Shown one piece after another: positions 35,607 through 43,205 of a stretch of DNA of 64,000 nt; position 1 is the stretch's first letter; each line of letters starts with the position of its first letter. Made by a program: the position numbers and the translations under genes. Below the pieces are notes generated by a model that had not been told where the DNA came from, ran no database searches, and saw only the letters and a program-made list of their open reading frames with translations. This DNA is from Chloroflexota bacterium (lineage in GTDB: Bacteria > Chloroflexota > Anaerolineae > Aggregatilineales > Aggregatilineaceae). The stretch is taken from positions 36,452 through 100,451 of the forward strand of contig JAAYCM010000054.1 in NCBI GenBank assembly GCA_012729765.1. Reading direction: 5' to 3'.

Positions 35607-36887
35607 CTAGTGGTGGACGAAGTGGGCGTTGCCCATTGCCGACTCGATCGATTCCGGCATGATACCGAGATCGGTCGGCAGGTCAACCCGGCCCAACTGC
35701 TCGCCCGTCTGAAGGTCAACAATCGTCAGGCTGCCTGCGTTGATCCCATCGGCGTTGAGCAGGTTGTTCTGAACCACCATCGCCTCGCGCCCGGACTCGG
35801 TCGTGAAGAAGCCGAAGTGATGCGCGCCCGGCTCGGCCTGATAGGTCTTCACCAGCTCCAGCTCCGGCAGGTTGTCCAGGCTGTAGGCGTTCACCACACC
35901 AGGCACGGCGTAGCTGACATAGAGCAGCTGGTCTTCGTCACTCTCTGGATCATCGCCCGGACCGATGTAGAACTCCAGCGCGACCATCAGCCCCTCGGCA
36001 GTGCCGTCCACGGCTTTCGTGAACTCGCCCAGGCGGCCTGCTTCTTCATCGAACGGCGCGATCCACACACTGCCATCATTGATCGTCGTGACCAGCACAT
36101 AGGACGGGTAGCCATCGCGCAGCATCAGCACTTCCACCGGCTGGGTGATGACATCCCACGCCTCGGATACGAGGACGGTCTGCACCGGCTCGCCGGTTTC
36201 CATGTCGAGCACCGTCACAGTGTTGCCCATGCCGGTCGTGAGGTCGGGGTGAATGGTCGAGGTCACCACCATATAGCCGGAATCTTCTCTGGCCGAGATG
36301 CCGTGTGGGTAGAGGATGTACGGCTGGCCATTGGTGGGGTCTTCCGGTTCCGGCGCGGAGATGGTGTTCAGCAGCTCGTTGGTCTTGGCGTCAAACACCC
36401 CGATCGATCCATCTCGCTCGCCGCCGAAGCCGCCAATGAACGTGATCCAGAACTGCGAGCCATCTTCGGTGAAGTAGATATCCTCGCCAACCTGGCTGTC
36501 GCCGGTGTCGATGGCAATCGCCTCGACGATAGTCGGGACTCCGTCGGCGTCGCGCTCCAGGATCAGCTCGTACAGGTACTCGCCGCTGAGCGTCGTGTTG
36601 TACAGCCGCGACTGATCGCGATTGTAGTACAGGTGGTGCGGGAGCACGTCTTCGCCCAACTCAAACTGCTGCAGGACTTCCCCGAAACCTTCCGATTCGG
36701 GATCGAGGTTGACGAGCGCCACGCCGTTGGCCCCGCCGTTCAGGTTGCGGTAATCGACGAAGAACAGGCCGTTGGGCGCGATGCCGCCCTCGCCGCCGTG
36801 CCCGGCGACCGGTGCGCTGCTCAGCACAAACAGGCTGATTGCCAGAAACAGTGCTGCCGCCGCCCGCTTCAGACGTTTCGCGTTCAT
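35607..36887 (-). CDS. Secreted beta-propeller protein of unknown function
   Basis: 426 residues from ATG 36887, which has a perfect GGGAGGA site; the frame extends upstream without one. Signal peptide about 1-29 (AAAALFLAISLFVLSSAPVA). The mature protein begins HGGEGG and shows repeated blades such as GSIGVFDAKTNELLNTI and NTVTVLDMETGEPVQTV, as in YncE/lactonase-like propellers; there is no catalytic signature. His residues cluster at the start (GHGG), middle and end (HFVHH), a hint of metal binding. Upstream is the LuxR-type regulator on the same strand, 131 bases away, with operator-like inverted repeats between. Confidence 0.88.
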   Translation of the reverse strand: MNAKRLKRAAAALFLAISLFVLSSAPVAGHGGEGGIAPNGLFFVDYRNLNGGANGVALVNLDPESEGFGEVLQQFELGEDVLPHHLYYNRDQSRLYNTTLSGEYLYELILERDADGVPTIVEAIAIDTGDSQVGEDIYFTEDGSQFWITFIGGFGGERDGSIGVFDAKTNELLNTISAPEPEDPTNGQPYILYPHGISAREDSGYMVVTSTIHPDLTTGMGNTVTVLDMETGEPVQTVLVSEAWDVITQPVEVLMLRDGYPSYVLVTTINDGSVWIAPFDEEAGRLGEFTKAVDGTAEGLMVALEFYIGPGDDPESDEDQLLYVSYAVPGVVNAYSLDNLPELELVKTYQAEPGAHHFGFFTTESGREAMVVQNNLLNADGINAGSLTIVDLQTGEQLGRVDLPTDLGIMPESIESAMGNAHFVHH

Positions 36888-36903
36888 GTCGTTTCCTCCC
36901 TTG

Positions 36904-36932
36904 CGCACATTGTGTGCGTTCGAATAACGAAC
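36904..36932. promoter_or_regulatory. Two adjoining inverted repeats upstream of the propeller gene
   Basis: CGCACA-TTG-TGTGCG (36904-36918) is followed directly by GTTCG-AATAA-CGAAC (36918-36932), just 17 bases before the start codon. A third hairpin, ATCACCC-AAAA-GGGTGAT, lies at 36964-36981. Candidate operator or 5' leader structure. Confidence 0.35.
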
Positions 36933-37018
36933 ACCAGCATAGGGGGAAACAGGGTGGAGCGTCATCACCCAAAAGGGTGATCAGGCCGGGTGATTGGCCC
37001 GCCGGATCGCCACTCCGA

Positions 37019-39580
37019 TCACAGCAGTTCAAGCTCCTGGGCCCGCGCAACGGCCTGGACACGATTGGACACATCCAGCTTGGAATAGATGTTGTTGATA
37101 TGCGTCTTGACCGTGTTCAGCGAGACGAAGAGCCGGTCGGCTATCTCGCGGTTCTGCAGTCCGGCAGCGATATATCCCAGGACCTCAAGCTCGCGCTGGC
37201 TCAGGGGATCGGGCAGCGCCTGGTTTGTATCGCGCCCCGTCGCCCCGTCGCCCTCAATTTTGAGCCACTGCGTCTGCTCGATCTCAAGCAGGTACCGCTC
37301 GGCGCTGGCCGCCATCTGCAGCAGCGCGCTGGCGTGCTCCAGGTTATGACCGGCAGGGGGTGGCGGCTCGGCTATCCGGCGCTGCGCCAGAAAATGCTGC
37401 ACTGCCGATCGGCTGGCGTGATTCGTCATGGCATGATGCGCGACCAGCGCCAGAATCTCCAGCCCGGCCTCGTGCCTCTGCGCGCCATAACACAGCTCAC
37501 CTGCCACATTGAAAAGCTGAAGCAGGACAGGGATATACTCGATGGACACCGCAAGCTGCAACCCCCGGCGGCAGGTTTCGCTGGCCGCCTGATAGTCGCC
37601 CAGTGACAGATAGGCGCGGCTTAGCCCGGCGAGAGCCTTCGCCAGCCCGCCCGGATCGCTCACCTGCTGTTCATACAGCGCCCGGCTTTCATGGTAGCAG
37701 CGCAGCGCCTCGCCATACGCCTGTTGCAGCAGCGCCAAGTCGCCCAGATACGCCAGGATCAGCGCCATACCTTCCGGGTCGTGAATCTCCTGCCGCAGGA
37801 TATAGGCGCGCTCGAAATGCTGCCTGGCCGTCGCATATTCGCGCACTTCGATGCTGATTTCGCCCAGTGTCGTCAGGCAGTAGGCCATGAACCAGCGATC
37901 ATCGGCCTGCTCACAGAGCTGGTATGCCCGCAGTGCATACTGGTGCGCGCGCTCGTGGTTTCCCTGGCGCAGATGCGCCTCGGCCAGGGTGCGGCAGGCG
38001 ATACGCAGGCTGGCCGAGCTGTTCGACTGGTCGGCCTGCTGGCTGGCCTGTTCCGCCAGATGTTGGGCCGCGCCGTGTTCCCCGCGCACCAGCGCTACCA
38101 CCGCCTGCCCGATCAGGGGGTCCATCGCATAGCCGCCCGTTGGCGCTAGGCCCAGCCGGCGGAATGCCGCTTCAGACTGCTGAAAAACGATTTCGGCGCT
38201 GCTCAACTGGCCGAGCCGGATCTTCATCCAGCCCAGCCCTGCGAGCAGCGTACCCAGTGCCCGATCGACATCGGGGATACCTTCCAACCGGGCGAGGTAG
38301 GTGGTCGCGCTGTGATAGGTCTTGTGCGCTTCCTGATAGCGCCCGCGAAACTGGCAGAACAGGGAATAAGGAGTCGTCATGCGCAGCAGGGTTTGGAATT
38401 TATCCCGATTCAGCGCGTGGTTCCAGGCGGCCCGGATGTTGTCGAGTTCTTCCGCGATCTCGCTGCACGCTTCGCTCTGACGGCCTCCAGACAGATCCCT
38501 TTCGCGTTGGTGCAGAAATTCTGCATAGTGAGCGCAGTGCGCGTCGAGCAGGGCTGCGGCGTCGCCCAACTGCTCGGCGGCATACTGGCGCACCAGCTCG
38601 TGAATGTGAAAGCGCCCGCCGGCATCCACCCGCAAGAGGGATTTGTCGGCCAACAGCAGCAGAGTCGCCAGGTTTGCACCGGCAGCCTGCTCGGCGGCCT
38701 CACGGCGAAAGCCGCCTTTGAAAATCGAGAGGCGGTTCATCGTCTCGCGCTCGGCAGGTGACAGCAGCTTCCAGCCCTGTTCAAACACGGCCCGCATACT
38801 GCGGTGACGTTCCGGCAGGTCGCGCTGGTGGCTGTTGAGGAAGTCGAGGTTGTGGCGGATTTCCTCGGCGATAGCCTGGCACGAAAGCACTTTCAGCCAA
38901 CCGGCGGCCAGCTCCAAGGCCAGTGGCATCCCCTCGACCAGCCGGCATATCTCCAGGATGTGCGGCAGATCGGCTTCAAGCTGGAAGTCATGCCGGATAT
39001 GGCGGGCACGCTCGACGAATAACTGGATCGCGTCATAGTCCTCGACCGCGTCGCCTGGCTGCTCCTGGGGATAGGCCAGCCCATTGACGCGCCACACCCA
39101 TTCCTGCCGCACGTTCAGGACCTCGCGCGAAGTCACCAGGACGGTGAGCTTGGGACAGCCGTTGAGCAGGTCACCGACCAGCACTTCGGCCTGTTCAGGC
39201 AGAAGCTGCTCGAAGTTGTCGAGCAACAGCAGGATGTCTCTTTCCCGCAGGAAATGGAGCACTTGATCGAAGGCCGGCTGGTGCCCCGACAGGGCGCAGC
39301 TGAGCGTATCGGCGATTACCTGAATGAGCGCATCCGCCGTGTAAACTGCCTGCAAGTCTACGAAATGGACGCCATCAGGATAGTAGTCGAGCAGCCGCGC
39401 GGCGATTTCCAGCGCCAGCCGCGTTTTGCCGATCCCGCCCTGGCCCGCCAGCGTCAGCAGGCGGCAGTGCGAGTCGGTCAACATCTCCATCGCCCCGGCG
39501 ATTTCATCTTCTCGACCGACAAACACGGTTGGCTGAGGCGGCAAATGCCCCATAGATGCGTCAAGCCTGGGATGGTGCAT
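37019..39580 (-). CDS. MalT/AfsR-like ATPase regulator with TPR region and LuxR HTH
   Basis: 853 residues from ATG 39580 (AGGAG ten bases upstream); the open frame reaches 39892 without support. Residues about 15-330 form an NB-ARC/STAND NTPase with Walker A GQGGIGKT (46-53) and Walker B ILLLLDNFEQLL. The middle 400 residues are helical TPR-like repeats, for example AHQYALRAYQLCEQADDR. The C-terminal 65 residues are a LuxR HTH (LSQRELEVLGYIAAGLQNREIADRL). STAND regulators bind a ligand through the repeats and then activate transcription. The likely target is the adjacent propeller gene or the DoxX gene; no effector is visible. Confidence 0.92.
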   Translation of the reverse strand: MHHPRLDASMGHLPPQPTVFVGREDEIAGAMEMLTDSHCRLLTLAGQGGIGKTRLALEIAARLLDYYPDGVHFVDLQAVYTADALIQVIADTLSCALSGHQPAFDQVLHFLRERDILLLLDNFEQLLPEQAEVLVGDLLNGCPKLTVLVTSREVLNVRQEWVWRVNGLAYPQEQPGDAVEDYDAIQLFVERARHIRHDFQLEADLPHILEICRLVEGMPLALELAAGWLKVLSCQAIAEEIRHNLDFLNSHQRDLPERHRSMRAVFEQGWKLLSPAERETMNRLSIFKGGFRREAAEQAAGANLATLLLLADKSLLRVDAGGRFHIHELVRQYAAEQLGDAAALLDAHCAHYAEFLHQRERDLSGGRQSEACSEIAEELDNIRAAWNHALNRDKFQTLLRMTTPYSLFCQFRGRYQEAHKTYHSATTYLARLEGIPDVDRALGTLLAGLGWMKIRLGQLSSAEIVFQQSEAAFRRLGLAPTGGYAMDPLIGQAVVALVRGEHGAAQHLAEQASQQADQSNSSASLRIACRTLAEAHLRQGNHERAHQYALRAYQLCEQADDRWFMAYCLTTLGEISIEVREYATARQHFERAYILRQEIHDPEGMALILAYLGDLALLQQAYGEALRCYHESRALYEQQVSDPGGLAKALAGLSRAYLSLGDYQAASETCRRGLQLAVSIEYIPVLLQLFNVAGELCYGAQRHEAGLEILALVAHHAMTNHASRSAVQHFLAQRRIAEPPPPAGHNLEHASALLQMAASAERYLLEIEQTQWLKIEGDGATGRDTNQALPDPLSQRELEVLGYIAAGLQNREIADRLFVSLNTVKTHINNIYSKLDVSNRVQAVARAQELELL

Positions 39581-39785
39581 CGCGTGCGTTCTCCTGTTTC
39601 GTTTGCCAGAGCGGACGTTGATGCATGCCTGCCTTGATCGACCGGCTGACTCGGCGCCTGCGCTGAGGTCAGGCGGATCGAGAGCGGCGCATATGGGCCG
39701 TGCCTCGTTGCAGGCGGGATACTGTGTGCACTCCGGTTGAGCAGTTGTGCCAAATGGTCTTGAGGCGAAACAGGGCAGTCTGTGC

Positions 39786-39827
39786 CAGCCCCCCACTAGA
39801 CCAAGATTGTACAAAATCGGGGGGCTG
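39786..39827. other. Hairpin with 9-bp perfect stem and 24-base loop
   Basis: CAGCCCCCC (39786-39794) and GGGGGGCTG (39819-39827) are perfectly complementary. It lies about 205 bases upstream of the regulator start and could be a leader structure. Confidence 0.35.
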
Positions 39828-39936
39828 CCGGGTACTCCCCTGTCGCATTTAAGATTCAAACTATTTTGGGTCGGGGCCGGGGAGCAAATCATTCCGTGTC
39901 AGAAGGCAGGCGGAGCACCGCCGCGAACGGTGCACG

Positions 39937-39987
39937 CAAAAACCCTGTCGCTCCCAGGGGTCTTAGGGAACGACAGGGCTTTCTTTG
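39937..39987. terminator. Terminator after the DoxX gene, apparently bidirectional
   Basis: CCCTGTCG (39943-39950) pairs with CGACAGGG (39971-39978), with further pairing CTCCC/GGGA inside. Five A precede it and CTTTCTTT follows, so T-runs exist on both strands. The minus-strand use ends the DoxX transcript. Confidence 0.65.
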
Positions 39988-40035
39988 GACGAGCAAACTA
40001 GCGATAAATCGGGCAGAAGTATATTCAGCTAGAGG

Positions 40036-40608
40036 TTATTGAGATGTTTGGGGCCGGAGCTTACCGAGCCGGCTCAGCACCCGCTCGCGGTTGAACAGGA
40101 CGTAGTCAACCCCAATCTGGCCAGACACCCGCCACGCCAGCAGCAGGCTCAGCGCGATGACGAACAGCAGCGGGTTCGTGCTGGCCGACCCGGCCATCAT
40201 GAAGTTCCAGTTCAGAAATGCAGCGAAGAAGGCGGTCACACCGACGACTGCGCCGACGATCAACCCGATTCCGATCAACAGCTCGCCGTACGCGACCAGT
40301 TTGGCAAACCAGGTATACGCCTCGGCATCGAGCAGCCCCTGGATGAACGAGCGGTACCAGTCGAACGCGATCGGCGCGCGCCCACCTTCGGGCATGGCGA
40401 CCGCGTTGGTCCAGAAGCCCTTGAGCGCGAGTCCAGTTTCGGTCCAGGCCGGATTTGTCACCTTATGCGACCCGGCCTCGATCCACTGGTAGCCCAGCCA
40501 CAGGCGGATCGGGAGCCACAGCCACGCGGCCCGTACGTCGGTGAACAAGCGCTGAAACAGGGATGGTCCTTGAATGATATCCCGTCGCGACACAGTCACA
40601 GTTGCCAT
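40036..40608 (-). CDS. DoxX-family membrane protein
   Basis: 190 residues from ATG 40608 (AAGGGAG nine bases upstream). Four or five membrane helices with typical DoxX/TQO-small-subunit motifs: WLPIRLWLGYQWIEAGSHK near the first helix, AYGELLIGIGLIVGAVVGV and FLNWNFMMAGSASTNPLLF. DoxX proteins are linked to thiosulfate:quinone oxidation or, in other bacteria, to oxidative-stress complexes. There is no DoxA partner here, so the role is open. Monocistronic, ended by 39937-39987. Confidence 0.9.
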   Translation of the reverse strand: MATVTVSRRDIIQGPSLFQRLFTDVRAAWLWLPIRLWLGYQWIEAGSHKVTNPAWTETGLALKGFWTNAVAMPEGGRAPIAFDWYRSFIQGLLDAEAYTWFAKLVAYGELLIGIGLIVGAVVGVTAFFAAFLNWNFMMAGSASTNPLLFVIALSLLLAWRVSGQIGVDYVLFNRERVLSRLGKLRPQTSQ

Positions 40609-40711
40609 CGTAGTTTTCTCCCTTATAAAGTAGGCCGTGCGCTCAAGCACAGTGAATATCCGTAATTGATGTTTACAGTATAGGCAATCGGGTAGGGCGC
40701 TTGTAGCGGGG

Positions 40712-40735
40712 AAAACCCCCGGTTGTGCCAGGGGG
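40712..40735 (-). terminator. Terminator of the two-component operon
   Basis: On the minus strand CCCCC, a ten-base loop, GGGGG (all within 40716-40735), followed by TTTT (40712-40715). It lies about 55 bases after the response-regulator stop. Confidence 0.6.
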
Positions 40736-40789
40736 TGTCAGGCTGAATCCGGTATTTCGAGCCGGGCTGTCGGGGAATTCCTGACGTGA

Positions 40790-41473
40790 CTAGGTTTCGT
40801 CGAGCAGGCCGCGCGCCAGGGCATCGCGGACGAGCTGCGCGCGCGTGGTCAGACCGAGCTTTTCCATGCCGCGTGCCCGGTATGTTTCGACCGTCTTCAC
40901 GCTGATCGCGAGCTGCTCGGCGATCTCGCTGTTGGTGTGCCCCAGCGCCACCAGCCGCAGCACGTCTACTTCGCGCCTGGAGAGGATGTCCCAGGGATCG
41001 GGCTTGCTGCCGTTCACGATATGGCTGTCGGTGGTGCCGGCGGCTTCCAGGTTGAGCAACTTGTCCATCATGGCCGAGTGCACGTAGCGCTCGCCGCGCA
41101 TGATCGCCCGGATCGCGTTCAGCAGCTCGCTGTCCACCGCCTTCTTGACCACGTAGCCTGCCGCGCCCAGGGCGAGTGCCTGGCGCAGATAACTCTCATC
41201 GTCGTGCATGGTCAGCACCAGCACACGGCTCGACGGCGCGACCTCTTGCAGCGTGCGCAGGACTTCCAGCCCGCCCAGGCCCGGCATGGTCAGGTCCAAC
41301 AGGATCAGGTCAGGCTGCAAATCCTCGGCCAGCGCCAGGGCGCGCGCGCCGTTGGAGGCCTCACCGACGACCGTCAAATCGGGTTGGGCGTCCAGTAGCA
41401 GCTTGAGTCCGGCGCGCAGGATGGCGTGATCGTCGGCCAGGAGAATCCGCGTTTTAGGGCTGCTCGTGTGCAT
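40790..41473 (-). CDS. NarL/FixJ-type response regulator
   Basis: 227 residues from ATG 41473; a TTG at 41524 is a weaker choice. Receiver domain 8-122 with acidic pocket DD (14-15), phosphoacceptor Asp 60 (LILLDLTMPG), and a conserved Lys in YVVKKAVDSELL. A C-terminal LuxR HTH (LSRREVDVLRLVALGHTNSEIAEQL) follows. Its start overlaps the end of the histidine-kinase gene by 20 bases, so the two are made together. Targets are unknown. Confidence 0.94.
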   Translation of the reverse strand: MHTSSPKTRILLADDHAILRAGLKLLLDAQPDLTVVGEASNGARALALAEDLQPDLILLDLTMPGLGGLEVLRTLQEVAPSSRVLVLTMHDDESYLRQALALGAAGYVVKKAVDSELLNAIRAIMRGERYVHSAMMDKLLNLEAAGTTDSHIVNGSKPDPWDILSRREVDVLRLVALGHTNSEIAEQLAISVKTVETYRARGMEKLGLTTRAQLVRDALARGLLDET

Positions 41474-42977
41474 GGGGTTGCTTGCGCTCGCTTTCGGTTG
41501 ATCCGTCGTCTGGAAGCTCGACAAACAGGCTCGTGCCGTGGCCCGGCTCCGACTCGATGATGACTTTGCCGCCCAGCAGCTCGGCGCGCTCGCGGATGCC
41601 GTACAACCCCAGGCGCTCGCGGCTGCCCCTGGTCGCGGCGGTGAGGTCCAGCCCGATGCCGTTGTCCTCGACGATCACCAGCGTTTTGGCGTCACGGCGC
41701 TCGATCATCACGCTGACCTGATCGGCCTGGGCATGACGCGCGACGTTCGTCAGCGCTTCCTGGATAATGCGATAGATCGTCGTCTCGACTTCCGGCGACA
41801 GGCGGCGCTCGTTCAGCCCGCGAATGACCAGATCGACCGGCAGCGCGTAGCGTTCGCGGTAGTCGGCAATATATCGCTCCAGCGCCGCCGCCAGGCCAAG
41901 ATCATCCAGAACGCTGGGCCGGAGCTGCCGCGCCAGGCTGTGCACCTCGTTGAGTGTCTCGCCCACGATCCGGCGCAGGTCTCCGATCGGTTGGCGCTGG
42001 GTCGCGTCATGAGTCTGTTCCAGTGCCTGCAAGCCGACCAGCAGTGACGTGAGCGATTGGCCGGTGCTGTCGTGCAGCTCGCGTGCGATCCGCCGCCGCT
42101 CCTCTTCCTGGGCCGCGATCACGCCGCTGACGAACTGCGCGCGCAGGGCCTGGCGCTCGGCCTGTTCCTGCGCGGCCTGCGCCAGCGCGCCGGTCATCGT
42201 GTTGAACGCTTCCGCCAGCCGCCCGATCTCGTCGTTGGCCCAGGGTGTGACGCGCTGGGTAAGGTCCCCCTGGGCGACGGCCTGCGTGGCATGCACCAGA
42301 TTCCGAATCGGACGCGTGATCAGCCAGGTCAGAAAGACGGCAGCGGCGATACTGAGGAGCGACATCGCGGCGCTGGTAATGACCAACTGCTGTGTGACGC
42401 CACCAACCGCCGTGCGGATCTCACGATCTCCCAGCCCAACTCGCACCACGCCGGTCTGACCATCGCCCAGCGCGAAGCGCTCGGCCACATCCAGCACGCG
42501 TCCCTGGTCAGTGTCGCGCCAGGCCAATGCCTGCGCTTCCCCGGCGCTCAGCTCGTTCGCACGCTGGATCGCAGCGGGCGGCGCGTCATCGAAGGTGTGG
42601 CCCAATACCCGACCGGCGTCGTCCAGGATGAACAGGTACACGATTTCGGTGTTGTGGCGCTCGTCCGAGTAGTGGCTCTGCGTTTCGAGCAGCAGAAAAT
42701 CGAGATCGGTGCTGCTGCCGCCCGCGATCAGGTTGGCAGCGCTTTCGGCGACGTGCGCCGTAATCGAGAGCGCCTGGTTTTCAAGCTCGGCTTGCAGGAT
42801 CGCGCTCAGCGACTGGCGGACCTGGACGGTGACGAAGGTGCCGAGCAGCAGCACCGTGCCCAGCACGATGCCCAGCACCTTGGTGCGAACGCTGACCGCG
42901 CCCGCCACCGACCAGAACCGCTGGAAGAAGCGCGACTGTAAGGCGTCGTTGAGACGTTGCGACAAGGCGGCGTGCAC
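41454..42977 (-). CDS. Membrane histidine kinase (HAMP, HisKA_3/NarX type)
   Basis: 507 residues from a GTG start. Helix 1 (about 33-53), an extracytoplasmic sensor of about 145 residues with no known domain by eye, helix 2 (about 199-221), then HAMP (222-275, ITRPIRNLVHATQAV). The phospho-acceptor His 302 is in ARELHDSTGQSLTSLL, and the ATPase has EALTNVARHAQAD (N-box), EDNGIGLD (G1) and GLYGIRERAELLGG (G2). It passes phosphate to the overlapping response regulator. The signal is not evident. A terminator-like hairpin sits 25 bases upstream of the start. Confidence 0.94.
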   Translation of the reverse strand: MHAALSQRLNDALQSRFFQRFWSVAGAVSVRTKVLGIVLGTVLLLGTFVTVQVRQSLSAILQAELENQALSITAHVAESAANLIAGGSSTDLDFLLLETQSHYSDERHNTEIVYLFILDDAGRVLGHTFDDAPPAAIQRANELSAGEAQALAWRDTDQGRVLDVAERFALGDGQTGVVRVGLGDREIRTAVGGVTQQLVITSAAMSLLSIAAAVFLTWLITRPIRNLVHATQAVAQGDLTQRVTPWANDEIGRLAEAFNTMTGALAQAAQEQAERQALRAQFVSGVIAAQEEERRRIARELHDSTGQSLTSLLVGLQALEQTHDATQRQPIGDLRRIVGETLNEVHSLARQLRPSVLDDLGLAAALERYIADYRERYALPVDLVIRGLNERRLSPEVETTIYRIIQEALTNVARHAQADQVSVMIERRDAKTLVIVEDNGIGLDLTAATRGSRERLGLYGIRERAELLGGKVIIESEPGHGTSLFVELPDDGSTESERKQPHAHEQP

Positions 42978-43001
42978 GTGCTGGCCTCATGTACAAAAAG
43001 G

Positions 43002-43021
43002 CCCAGGGGATCTGGGTTTTT
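43002..43021. terminator. Terminator-like hairpin in the divergent promoter region
   Basis: CCCAG (43002-43006) and CTGGG (43012-43016) with T-runs on both strands (43017-43021 plus; A5 at 42995-42999). It stands 18-25 bases before the histidine-kinase start, so it could attenuate that transcript or insulate the divergent genes. Confidence 0.4.
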
Positions 43022-43205
43022 ATGGCGAAACGTTAACTTATTCTATCGAGTACAGGCACGCCCTGCAATCGACATGCGATTTCCGGGTTGCTGCTGTGCG
43101 ACCCGCTCTGTTATGTGGCTTGCGCTTCGGTGGCTCCGATTCTACAATCGCCTCTGGCCTGCCGGCCCGATCCCCTTGATACCTCGACTGGAAACGTGTT
43201 GACGC

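Larger units (their letters stand above)
39581..40035. other. Intergenic region with two hairpins
   Basis: About 455 bases: the leader of the STAND regulator, with a long-looped hairpin at 39786-39827, and the terminator of the DoxX gene at 39937-39987. No gene is supported; the upstream in-frame extension of the regulator lacks a ribosome site. Confidence 0.55.

Noticed and set aside
37019..39892. 957-residue version of the STAND regulator
   Set aside because: The extra 104 N-terminal residues lack a ribosome site, look non-coding and include the leader hairpin; the ATG at 39580 fits the family.
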